Part shown: positions 1 to 6,880 of the stretch, piece by piece
Position numbering within the stretch: the first letter of the stretch is position 1
Layout of the letters: every line of letters starts with the position of its first letter
DNA from: Bacillota bacterium
Lineage (GTDB): Bacteria > Bacillota > Dehalobacteriia > UBA4068
Direction of reading: 5' to 3'
Assembly (NCBI GenBank): GCA_009778255.1
Contig: WRKD01000143.1
Coordinates: forward strand, 1-9,049
DNA: 9,049 nucleotides
Made by a program: the position numbers and the translations under genes
Notes under the pieces: model-generated
Told to the model about the DNA's origin: nothing
What the model saw: only the letters and a program-made list of their open reading frames with translations
Database searches by the model: none

Positions 1-874
1 CTGCCGGTACGCGACGGGGCGCCTTTACTGCAATACCGTCATCCGGCAGATTATCTAAAGCATAACGTATCATATTGATACTTTCCTGAATTTCCAATAC
101 CCTCACCACGGTACGGCCAAATACATCCCCATATTCGGCTGTGATCATCTTTACCGGTATTTCGTCATAAGCGGCATAAGGTTCATCTACTCTAATATCA
201 CTTTCAACATTAGCAGCGCGCGCCACCGGCCCTACCGCGCCATACTTTAAGGCATCCTCATGATTTAAAACTCCCACACCCGCTAAACGGGCTGCCAAAG
301 TGGTTTCGGAAAGAGCCAGTTGCACATAATACTTATTGCGTTCTTCTACTTTATCGAGCATACGTTTGATATCTAATGCTTGTTGTGGCGTTAAATCTCT
401 GCGCACTCCGCCTATGGTGTTTATACCATAATTAACGCGGTTGCCTCCCAGCATAGCCAACATATCTAATACATTCTCACGATCGCGCCAGGCATACATA
501 AAAAGGGTATCGAAGCCAATTTCATGACCGGCTACTCCCAGCCATAATAAATGGCTATGCATGCGTTCTAATTCTGCCATTATACTGCGTATATAAGCAG
601 CACGGCGTGGTATAGTAAGGCCGGCTAACTGTTCTATTGTTTGGCAATAGGCAGTGCTATGAGTATGAGAGCATATTCCACAAACACGTTCAATAATATA
701 TAGATCTTGTATATAAGTCCGAGCCTCGCAAGCTTTTTCTAAACCTCGATGATTATAACCCACCCCCACTACTGCATTTACCACCTTTTCCCCTTCCAGG
801 GTAATGGTAAAGCAAGCCGGCTCTTTTAAAGAAGGGTGCTGCGGCCCTATTGGGATGACTATTCTTTCACTCAT
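1..874 (-). CDS. Group 4 [NiFe] hydrogenase large (catalytic) subunit, NuoD-like; partial, C-terminus beyond window
   Basis: Catalytic subunit expected to carry the Ni-Fe centre that interconverts protons and H2 at the cytoplasmic face of the complex. I translated 291 codons without a stop; the frame runs off at base 1. Near the N-terminus is IGPQHP (residues 9-14), shared with NuoD, but the following THG of complex I, which contributes a quinone-site histidine, is LKE here. HRGLEK follows at 42-47. Residues 62-72 read ERVCGICSHTH, a complete L1 motif with C65, C68 and H72; true NuoD has lost these cysteines. The second cysteine pair (L2, near the C-terminus) is out of view, so nickel binding is only half demonstrated. 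Start ATG at 872-874 is preceded by AAAGGAGAGG (880-889), which overlaps the stop of the NuoC-like gene, implying translational coupling. It resembles the poorly characterised group 4g-type enzymes in my recollection, but the subgroup is not proven. Family assignment is firm. Confidence 0.9.
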   Translation of the reverse strand, partial: MSERIVIPIGPQHPSLKEPACFTITLEGEKVVNAVVGVGYNHRGLEKACEARTYIQDLYIIERVCGICSHTHSTAYCQTIEQLAGLTIPRRAAYIRSIMAELERMHSHLLWLGVAGHEIGFDTLFMYAWRDRENVLDMLAMLGGNRVNYGINTIGGVRRDLTPQQALDIKRMLDKVEERNKYYVQLALSETTLAARLAGVGVLNHEDALKYGAVGPVARAANVESDIRVDEPYAAYDEIPVKMITAEYGDVFGRTVVRVLEIQESINMIRYALDNLPDDGIAVKAPRRVPA

Positions 875-887
875 GGCCCCTCTCCTT

Positions 888-1442
888 TCATGCTTTTTCC
901 GGTGGATTATAGGTTAAATTCTCTCGGTCGAAATACTCCACTTTCCATTCCTTGCGCATAGGGTAATTACCGACCGGCCATCCATTGGGTAAAGGATAAG
1001 TAGGACCAGGCGGTAAATCTTCTAACACTGCGCCGAAAAGATCAACCAATTCCCGTTCATGCCATAAGGCATTGGGGAAAACCGCGGTAATAGATTTAAT
1101 ATAAGGAGCAGATTTTGGCGCTTGCTGTTTTAAGAGTAGCAAAATATTATCTTTATTTGAGAGCACATAAACAAATCCTAGGTCATCTCCATCATCTACG
1201 CCGATTACCAAATGAAAACGGGAAAAACCACATTCTTGAACCGCGAAAGAAAAAAACTGTTCAAAATGCTCGCGCATTAAAGACGGCGAAACTATACGCC
1301 CCTCCCGCGGACAAACAAGCTTATTCTCCAGAAAAGGAAATTTTACCAACATCTCTTCGATGATGCTTTCCTCTTTATTTACTTGGCTTAACTCTACAGT
1401 TTCATTATTAAGCTGTTGCGCTATTGTTTCTTCAAAGCTCAT
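888..1442 (-). CDS. NuoC-like (30 kDa subunit family) hydrogenase subunit
   Basis: Hydrophilic, cofactor-free subunit that packs against the large subunit in complex I and group 4 hydrogenases. The 184 residues begin with a charged, Glu-rich stretch of about 35 residues, followed by the alpha/beta 30 kDa domain. The family signature is ERELVDLFG at 129-137, with E129, R130, D134 and G137. A Pro/Gly-rich end at 144-166 (PPGPTYPLPNGWPVGNYP) is the usual strand that contacts the NuoD-like partner. It is a separate gene and not fused to NuoD as in E. coli NuoCD. The ATG at 1440-1442 follows GGGAGGG (1448-1454) at good spacing. The stop (888-890) is embedded in the ribosome site of the large-subunit gene. 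A gap of 35 bp separates it from the NuoB-like gene and shows no terminator. Confidence 0.9.
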   Translation of the reverse strand: MSFEETIAQQLNNETVELSQVNKEESIIEEMLVKFPFLENKLVCPREGRIVSPSLMREHFEQFFSFAVQECGFSRFHLVIGVDDGDDLGFVYVLSNKDNILLLLKQQAPKSAPYIKSITAVFPNALWHERELVDLFGAVLEDLPPGPTYPLPNGWPVGNYPMRKEWKVEYFDRENLTYNPPEKA

Positions 1443-1477
1443 ATGCTCCCTCCCGTACTATGGCGGTTTTTGCCAAT

Positions 1478-2215
1478 TCAATTGATTTTAGCGGGTTCGG
1501 ATTCATCTGCTACTTCTTTTTGCATGGCAAAAGGCAGGTTACCGTCTACCAAAGGGTTGGTTGCTTGTATTGCGGCTTCTTTTTCCGAATCTGGTAAATC
1601 ACGCCACAATTCCTCTGCCCGAATTTTCTCTTGCTCCGACATTTGCCCCCATAAAGCCGCTATTTGCTGCCAAGCCAGAATACGTTGGGGATCGGGCTCA
1701 TCAGCAGGAGTATCTAATACATCTTCCGCCGGTTTTTTATGAGGCGCTTTTTCTTGAGCCAGCTTTTGTCCGGCCCGCTGTTGCTGTTCTAAACTGCCCA
1801 GTAATTTAACCACAGCATCTAATAACGCTTCCGGCCGCGCCGCGCAACCCGGTACATACATATCTACCGGTATGGCGCTGTCTATACCGCCCGCCACACA
1901 GTAACAACCATCGAAAATACCACCTGTGCAGGCACAAGCGCCAACCGCAATCACAAATTTCGGCTGCGGCATTTGTTCATAAATTTGCCTTAAACAATCG
2001 CGTGTTTGCAATGTTACAGCGCCTGTACACACCAATACATCGGCATGGCGGGGCGTGCCCTGTTGTAGTATGCCGAAGCGCTCTACATCATAACGGGGCG
2101 TTAATGCGTCTACCACTTCAATATCACAGCCATTACAGGCTCCGGCATTGAAATGGATGATCCAGGGAGATTTTCGCAGCCCCCAGTCTATGGCCTTGGC
2201 AAGTAAGCTTCCCAT
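1478..2215 (-). CDS. Hydrogenase small subunit, NuoB-like, with long C-terminal extension
   Basis: Carries the [4Fe-4S] cluster nearest the active site and passes electrons between the ferredoxin-like subunit and the Ni-Fe site. Candidate ligands are C27 and C30 (GACNGCDIE), C94 (in GACACTGG) and C124 (in VPGC). The CxxC arrangement CNGCD is the hydrogenase type; quinone-reducing NuoB has adjacent cysteines. Extra cysteines C63, C74, C96, C104 and C106 are present. The family core ends near residue 142, as expected for small group 4 subunits. About 100 further residues follow: a Lys/Ala/Pro/Asp linker (143-176), then a predicted amphipathic helical part with three tryptophans (W182, W189, W204), then a low-complexity end. 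No membrane segment is seen. The start ATG at 2213-2215 lies behind AGGAGGT (2222-2228), which overlaps the stop of the NuoA-like gene. The core assignment is firm; the tail is unexplained. Confidence 0.92.
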   Translation of the reverse strand: MGSLLAKAIDWGLRKSPWIIHFNAGACNGCDIEVVDALTPRYDVERFGILQQGTPRHADVLVCTGAVTLQTRDCLRQIYEQMPQPKFVIAVGACACTGGIFDGCYCVAGGIDSAIPVDMYVPGCAARPEALLDAVVKLLGSLEQQQRAGQKLAQEKAPHKKPAEDVLDTPADEPDPQRILAWQQIAALWGQMSEQEKIRAEELWRDLPDSEKEAAIQATNPLVDGNLPFAMQKEVADESEPAKIN

Positions 2216-2219
2216 GCCC

Positions 2220-2540
2220 TTACCTCCTGAAGATAATAACTAAAGCCAGCAACCCACTTGCAATATATAATAGCGGTAATATAAGTTCACCTACAGGCGC
2301 GGTTGCCACCACCAGCGCCAATACATGCATAATAGTAAAGAAAAAAGCATAAGGGAAAAACTGGCTGTAATCTGGGCTTACGCTATGATTCACTTGGCGG
2401 TGACCGCAAGCGTAAGATTCCAATTTACGCACGTTTTCTCCGCCAACTGCCGAGTAGCCGGCAACGGCGCGCGAAAGCGCCAAACCTAAAACTAAGAAAA
2501 TTAATAAAGTTACCGGCGGCGTTAAAAGTATTTGTGCCAT
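2220..2540 (-). CDS. NuoA/ND3-like membrane subunit
   Basis: Small membrane protein of 106 residues, resembling NuoA, which sits at the junction of the hydrophilic and membrane arms of complex I. Three membrane segments are visible (roughly residues 5-24, 63-80 and 84-103). The loop after segment 1 holds ESYACG (41-46), matching the ECG loop of NuoA. In segment 2 the NuoA pattern FDVEAL, with two conserved acidic residues, reads MHVLAL (71-76), so Asp is replaced by His72 and Glu by Leu74. The frame can be extended by four codons to an ATG at 2552, but that ATG has no ribosome site and itself forms part of the GGAGG serving the ATG at 2538-2540, which I take as the start. NuoA homologues are unusual in group 4 hydrogenases. 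The 3' end overlaps the ribosome site of the small subunit. Similarity is modest but the loop and topology fit. Confidence 0.8.
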   Translation of the reverse strand: MAQILLTPPVTLLIFLVLGLALSRAVAGYSAVGGENVRKLESYACGHRQVNHSVSPDYSQFFPYAFFFTIMHVLALVVATAPVGELILPLLYIASGLLALVIIFRR

Positions 2541-2544
2541 ATTA

Positions 2545-2549
2545 GCCTC
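2545..2549 (-). promoter_or_regulatory. Ribosome binding site deciding the NuoA-like start
   Basis: GGAGG followed by CTAAT and the ATG at 2538-2540, a 5-nt spacer. It lies inside the upstream in-frame ATG (2550-2552) context, ATGGAGG, so it cannot serve that ATG. The upstream ATG has only AT-rich sequence and the preceding gene's stop in front of it. This supports the 106-residue product over the 110-residue one. Confidence 0.75.
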
Positions 2550-2554
2550 CATTA

Positions 2555-2863
2555 TTAACCATTGAGTTTTGTAAGATTACGCAAATCCATACTGCCATAC
2601 TGCCTATAGACGCTAACTGCAATGCCGGCAGCTACCACTGCTACCATAACCTCGGCTACAATCATCGTAATAACAAATGATTGGGCTAAAGCCAGTTTAC
2701 CGCTTATATAACCGGCGAATATCAATAACAGTGTAATTGCTTTCATAGCCACTTCTATGCCTAAAATTATGCGTATTATATGACGCGTACGCATCAAACA
2801 ATACATGCCGGTCAAGATCAGCAATAATGCCGTAACTAATACCCCTATGCTAAGAGCAGTCAT
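2555..2863 (-). CDS. NuoK/MrpC-like membrane subunit
   Basis: Three-helix membrane protein of 102 residues, the usual NuoK length, located between the NuoJ-like subunit and the antiporter-like subunits in complex I-type machines. The two buried glutamates essential in E. coli NuoK (E36 and E72) have clear counterparts: E37 in LGIEVAMKA and E71 in IVAEVMVAV. A lysine (K41) lies one turn after the first glutamate. The positively charged loop RTRHIIR (25-31) joins helices 1 and 2. The start ATG is at 2861-2863; an AAAGGGG element within the last codons of the NuoJ-like gene is the only ribosome site candidate and is rather far away, so coupling to upstream translation is likely. The stop lies only 15 nt before the NuoA-like start. 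Retention of both glutamates suggests this subunit still takes part in proton movement. Confidence 0.9.
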   Translation of the reverse strand: MTALSIGVLVTALLLILTGMYCLMRTRHIIRIILGIEVAMKAITLLLIFAGYISGKLALAQSFVITMIVAEVMVAVVAAGIAVSVYRQYGSMDLRNLTKLNG

Positions 2864-2869
2864 TTAATG

Positions 2870-3388
2870 TCACGCCCCTTTATTCTCGTCATTAGTATTT
2901 ATTTCTTTAAACAGCACAATTACCGCAAAAGAACCTGCGAGAATAAGCGCTATTTGAGCCAGAATATCTACCTGGCGGTTACTCCATAATATTTGCTTGA
3001 ACTCTGCAAAAGCGGGAGGAAGAGCCGGTATACTTTGCATCGAAAAACCGCTCAGCACCAGTAAAGCCAGTAAGGCTAAGCCACATACAACCATTAAATA
3101 GGGAAGAAGCCGAAAACGGCTATGATGGTCGCGCTCTTGCTCTTCGCTGCGACGCTCCTTTGAAAAAAAGCTGATAGTACTGATAAACACCACTGTAATC
3201 AATCCGGCGCATACAGAAAGCTCGAATAACGCCGCCCAATAAGCCCCCAGCAAGAACAATACTATAGAAATAAGCACACTGGTTATAGCCAAACAAACGG
3301 TTGCTTTGATCAAGCTGCGAAACATCATTACCGCCGCTGCCGAGCATATCATAAGCGCTAAACAAAGCAATATGAAAAATGTTTGCAT
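2870..3388 (-). CDS. NuoJ/ND6-like membrane subunit
   Basis: Membrane protein of 172 residues with about five hydrophobic segments (1-22, 28-48, 50-74, 94-114, 139-160). Segment 3, ALFELSVCAGLITVVF (53-68), aligns with the NuoJ helix that carries the pi-bulge (VYAGAIMVLF in complex I). The bulge tyrosine is Cys60 here, and a glutamate (E56) is buried just before it. Between segments 3 and 4 is a charged cytoplasmic loop (KERRSEEQERDHH, 77-89). The C-terminal helix DILAQIALILAGSFAVIVLF is typical of NuoJ-like subunits in group 4 hydrogenases and Mrp-related complexes. Start ATG 3386-3388 follows AAGGGG about 10 nt upstream. It is 58 bp downstream of the NuoN-like gene, the widest gap inside the operon, and its stop is 6 nt before the NuoK-like start. 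Confidence 0.85.
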   Translation of the reverse strand: MQTFFILLCLALMICSAAAVMMFRSLIKATVCLAITSVLISIVLFLLGAYWAALFELSVCAGLITVVFISTISFFSKERRSEEQERDHHSRFRLLPYLMVVCGLALLALLVLSGFSMQSIPALPPAFAEFKQILWSNRQVDILAQIALILAGSFAVIVLFKEINTNDENKGA

Positions 3389-3446
3389 TTATATCATCCC
3401 CTTATTAGGCAAATAAACAGTTGGCTATCTCGCCTGTAAATTACTG

Positions 3447-4952
3447 TTAAAACAAGCCTTTAGATTGCATCAATAAAAGTAAAGCCGGAAAGAGTAAACC
3501 GCAGCCCACCGTAATAATCGAAAGCAGCCATTCGGCAAGTGCCAAAGATCCTTTTACTTCGGTTATTTCGTTGGAAGAATCGTCCGGCTGCCCAAAAAAC
3601 ACCTTACGCTGTATACGCAGAAAATAAGCTGCTGTAATAATACTAGCCAGCAAAGCGAGTCCTGCCATTAAAGGAGAACCGGATTGCCACACAGCCAGTA
3701 TTATCAGGAATTTACTCCAAAAGCCGGCTAACGGCGGTATGCCTGCCGTAGAGAAAAAGGCCAGCATGGACGAAATAGCGGTTAAAGGCATGCGGGCCTG
3801 CAAACCACAGGGCAAAACTTCTAAATCTGTAGAACCCGTTTGTTTTTCCAGTGCCGCGGCATTCACGAATAAGGTACCCTTAAAAGTAGCGTGGTTGAAA
3901 AAATGCAGTGCAGCACCTACCAAGCCTATAACACTGCCTGTAGCTGCCCCCAGTACGATATAACCCATTTGGCTAATGCTAGAATAAGCCAGCATACGCT
4001 TCATATCGCGCTGGCCAATAGCAGCTATAGCGCCATACAAAATAGAAACTAAGCCCAGTATGGCAAAAACAACATGCACATTTTGCACATGGGAGAATAC
4101 TCCCGCAAGAACTCCGGAAAACGCCCCCGAAAGCACGCGAATTATGGCATAAACACCGGCTGCTTTAGTAACAATACCGCCCAATAATACCGATACAGCC
4201 GCCGGAGCGCTTTGATAAGCATCCGGCAACCAGCCATGAAAGGGAACCATGGCAGCTTTAATAGAAAAAGCGGTAATAAAGAAAAGGCTGGCTATCATTA
4301 AAAGCAAAGGCTGGGAAGCTTGCGCAGGGCTGGAAAGTAAAGCGGCTACATTAGCAAAATGCAAATCTCCCGTTTCCATAAAAATCAAAGCCAGCGACGC
4401 CAGTAAAAAGACACTGGCTATAGCGCTCATGGCTAAATATTTAAAAGCGCCTTCCAAGCCACGCTCCTCGCGCAACAGGGCTATGAGTACAAAAGCGGCT
4501 ATACCGGTAATTTCCAGAAAAATATAAAGCGAGAATAAATCGTTGACCATGACCAAGCCGTTCATGCCGATCATGCAGATCATTAAAAGATTGCTAAAGT
4601 TAAGGGCTTTATCTTTGATGCTCTCGTTAGCGGTAAGCAGCGAAACCAAAGAAACTAAGCCAATAGCCAGCATTACTGTTAGCGAAAGAAAATCCACATA
4701 AAAGCGGGCAGCTCCAGGCTGTGCGCTCATATTCCAGAAAACAGAAAAAGATATATGATAGCTTGAGTTGGCAAAAAACAGCCACACACAGCTACAAACT
4801 GCTGCAATTTGCAGCAATGTAGCCGCTATACCTACTTTTAAGCATATTTTCTGGGCTAGAGTCCGCGGTAAAAGATTATTTATCAATATGGCAAGGAGCG
4901 GACCTACAATAAAGACCGCGGTAGCCGTAGCCGATATTAGATTCTGCGGCAA
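3447..4952 (-). CDS. NuoN/MrpD-like antiporter-like membrane subunit
   Basis: Ion-translocating membrane subunit of the NuoL/M/N and MrpA/D superfamily, 501 residues from the chosen start, about 14 membrane helices. All expected channel residues are visible (this numbering): TM5 glutamate E147 (YIFLEI), TM7 lysine K232 (FSIKAAMVPFHGWLPDA), broken-helix lysine K263 (VTKAAGVYAI), K358 (HATFKGTLF) and TM12 lysine K414 (GFWSKF). The start is a TTG at 4950-4952, 14 nt after the stop of the NuoL-like gene and behind GGGGGTG (4958-4964). The frame stays open up to another TTG at 5021, but this would add a 23-residue Cys-rich leader overlapping the previous gene by 55 nt, with no ribosome site. There is no ATG near the start of the first membrane helix. 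The third of three antiporter genes, it is probably next to NuoK in the assembled complex. Confidence 0.9.
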   Translation of the reverse strand: MPQNLISATATAVFIVGPLLAILINNLLPRTLAQKICLKVGIAATLLQIAAVCSCVWLFFANSSYHISFSVFWNMSAQPGAARFYVDFLSLTVMLAIGLVSLVSLLTANESIKDKALNFSNLLMICMIGMNGLVMVNDLFSLYIFLEITGIAAFVLIALLREERGLEGAFKYLAMSAIASVFLLASLALIFMETGDLHFANVAALLSSPAQASQPLLLMIASLFFITAFSIKAAMVPFHGWLPDAYQSAPAAVSVLLGGIVTKAAGVYAIIRVLSGAFSGVLAGVFSHVQNVHVVFAILGLVSILYGAIAAIGQRDMKRMLAYSSISQMGYIVLGAATGSVIGLVGAALHFFNHATFKGTLFVNAAALEKQTGSTDLEVLPCGLQARMPLTAISSMLAFFSTAGIPPLAGFWSKFLIILAVWQSGSPLMAGLALLASIITAAYFLRIQRKVFFGQPDDSSNEITEVKGSLALAEWLLSIITVGCGLLFPALLLLMQSKGLF

Positions 4953-4956
4953 AATA

Positions 4957-4964
4957 CCACCCCC
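4957..4964 (-). promoter_or_regulatory. Ribosome binding site deciding the TTG start of the NuoN-like gene
   Basis: GGGGGTGG ends 4 nt before the TTG at 4950-4952. GGGGGTG pairs with the anti-Shine-Dalgarno as GGAGGTG would, with one G-U wobble, and gives a spacer of about 7 nt from the GGNGG core. It lies directly after the TAG stop of the upstream gene (4967-4969), consistent with re-initiation. Confidence 0.6.
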
Positions 4965-4966
4965 GA

Positions 4967-6874
4967 CTATAGATATAATATAAGAGCCAAAAGAACAAAG
5001 AGCATGCCTACAAAGACCCAAGCCATATAACGTGTGCTATGACCATTATTTAGATGCGCCAGACCTTTGCTAAGGACACTTATCAATTTCACCAACAGTA
5101 CATTATATATCCAATCGATAGCGCGGTCTATGGCAAAACATAACTTCGCATAAGCTTTGATCGCGAACATCAGCCATTCGTAAGGGTCTAAATAGCCTTT
5201 TTCCGCCACATTATATACCTGATGTAAACCCGGTGCATAATGTATATGATCTAAAGCTTTAACCGCCTGACCGGTACGCAGTTTACCGAAAAGATGATTT
5301 AAAACGGCGAATATCAATACAGCCAACGAAATCAACACCAAGCTCATTGAATGAGGCCAGCCGCTATAATCATGCCCCGCCATAAAATCACCCAATATGC
5401 TTTGAATACCGGCTAAAGGTATAACATTGCCCAAACCAAATACTAGACAAAATGCAGCCAGAATCAAGAGGGGCACATACATGGCGGCAGGGGTTTCACG
5501 CGGATTTGGATTGTTACTTTCTTCTATATGCGGCCATTTTAAGGGGCCAAAGAAAGCCGCATGCCCCAGCTTTAAGAAAGATGCCGCTGTCATAAAAGCT
5601 CCCAAAAGCGCCAATATATAGAAGACCAGGCCGCTTTCTAAAGCCGCGTCAAAAATCAATTCTTTGGAGAAAAAACCGTTAAAAGGAGGAACGCCGGAAA
5701 TGGATAAAGCCGCTATGGTAAAGCCAATAGCCGTAATAGGCATTACCCGGCGCAAACCACTAATCTGTTTTAAATCGGTAGTACCACAACTACGTTCCAC
5801 CGCACCGGCGCTAAGAAAGAGTGCGCTTTTATATATGGCATTATTCAACATATGAAATAAAGCGCCGACTATACCCACCGGCAAAGCGGTGCCTATACCC
5901 AAAACCATATAACCTACCTGGCTGATCGCATGGAAAGAAAGCAGGCGTTTCATATCTTTTTGTATCATGGCCATGCCCACAGCAAGTATAATAGTGACCA
6001 CACCGATAATCATAATAAACATGCTCATACCACTACCGGGTTCTAAGGCATAAAAATCGCGCGCTACCCTCACTGCCAAATAAATGCCCAGTAGTTTTTC
6101 CAAGGCTCCCGGCATCATGGCCATAAAGGGCAAAGGCGCATCTTTTGCGGCATCCGGTATCCAAGAATGGAAGGGAATAGCCCCGGCTTTTCCTAAAGCC
6201 CCCAGCATCATGAGCACAAAGCCCACATTGTTTAAACCTGTAAGCGGCAGGGGCATTATTTCATCCATCATCATTTTGCCGCCGGATTGCCAAACCGTTA
6301 TGGCTATACCAAGAATGAGAAGCAAATCTGCCACGGCCGATATGATAAGGGCTTTTACAGCAGCGCTAACATTGTTACGATTGCCGATAGCGATCATGGC
6401 AAACAATGTTACCAATAAACCAGCCCAGAAGAATAACAAGACAATTAAATTATTAGCAAGTGCAGCTCCATTGGCTAATGCCAAATTCAATAAAAAGAAG
6501 CAGTAAAAAGATCCGTAATGACTTTTACCGCGCATAAACACCACAGTATAGATACCAATAAGCAGTGCTATAGCAGCTATTGCTATTAGTATGAAAGCGG
6601 AAAAATTGTAAACTCGTAAAGAAAACTGTATACTAAAATCGCCCAAATGAACCCAGGGAAAGCGCATGGAGAAGTTTTCTCCTAAAAGCAAGCCCAGAGC
6701 AGCTAATGCATTGATAACTAGGGCGCCGATAAAAGCAACGCTACGCCCCCCATAACCCTTAACCGGCAAGAGAATTACTACAAGGCCAAGTATAGCCGGT
6801 AAAGCCAGCATAATATAAATAAGATTGGTATGATTGTTGCCACCAGCTATTAACTGACTTAGAATATTCAGCAT
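4967..6874 (-). CDS. NuoL-like antiporter-like membrane subunit with C-terminal lateral-helix region; TM5 glutamate missing
   Basis: Largest membrane subunit, 635 residues, similar in length to NuoL (about 610-650). The antiporter core spans roughly 15-500. Expected lysines are present: K229 (GALGKAGAIPFHSWIPDA), K260 (LEKLLGIYL), K349 (NAIYKSALF) and K404 (GFFSKEL). The TM5 position that is Glu in NuoL, NuoM, NuoN and Mrp proteins is Ala151 (LLFFWAGLL); the neighbouring NuoM-like protein has FWE at the aligned place. After residue 540 the sequence follows NuoL: a DPYEWL segment (563-568), an amphipathic stretch (569-605) and a final membrane helix (617-635), as expected for the lateral helix HL and its anchor, although compact. 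Start ATG 6872-6874 follows AGGGAGGT (6883-6890), which overlaps the last codons and stop of the NuoM-like gene. It could also be called HyfB-like; the C-terminus favours NuoL. Confidence 0.9.
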   Translation of the reverse strand: MLNILSQLIAGGNNHTNLIYIMLALPAILGLVVILLPVKGYGGRSVAFIGALVINALAALGLLLGENFSMRFPWVHLGDFSIQFSLRVYNFSAFILIAIAAIALLIGIYTVVFMRGKSHYGSFYCFFLLNLALANGAALANNLIVLLFFWAGLLVTLFAMIAIGNRNNVSAAVKALIISAVADLLLILGIAITVWQSGGKMMMDEIMPLPLTGLNNVGFVLMMLGALGKAGAIPFHSWIPDAAKDAPLPFMAMMPGALEKLLGIYLAVRVARDFYALEPGSGMSMFIMIIGVVTIILAVGMAMIQKDMKRLLSFHAISQVGYMVLGIGTALPVGIVGALFHMLNNAIYKSALFLSAGAVERSCGTTDLKQISGLRRVMPITAIGFTIAALSISGVPPFNGFFSKELIFDAALESGLVFYILALLGAFMTAASFLKLGHAAFFGPLKWPHIEESNNPNPRETPAAMYVPLLILAAFCLVFGLGNVIPLAGIQSILGDFMAGHDYSGWPHSMSLVLISLAVLIFAVLNHLFGKLRTGQAVKALDHIHYAPGLHQVYNVAEKGYLDPYEWLMFAIKAYAKLCFAIDRAIDWIYNVLLVKLISVLSKGLAHLNNGHSTRYMAWVFVGMLFVLLALILYL

Positions 6875-6880
6875 GACGGC

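Noticed and set aside
1443..1477. GGC ... GCC pairing in the gap between NuoB-like and NuoC-like genes
   Set aside because: Only three base pairs around an A-rich loop; no support as a terminator or regulatory element.
3389..3446. Possible hairpin (ACAGGC ... GCCAACTGT) in the gap between NuoN-like and NuoJ-like genes
   Set aside because: The stem is short and interrupted with no U-run after it, so it is not a convincing terminator or processing site.
4953..5021. Longer N-terminus of the NuoN-like gene starting from the TTG at 5021
   Set aside because: It would overlap the NuoL-like gene by 55 nt, has no ribosome site and adds a Cys-rich leader without family similarity.
6084..6506. Plus-strand open frame of 140 residues, and similar ones at 7074-7415, 1416-1742, 4249-4527 and 8034-8351
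   Set aside because: All lie antisense to well-supported membrane or hydrogenase genes, have Lys/Ala/Pro-rich composition typical of the opposite strand of hydrophobic genes, and have no recognised domain.
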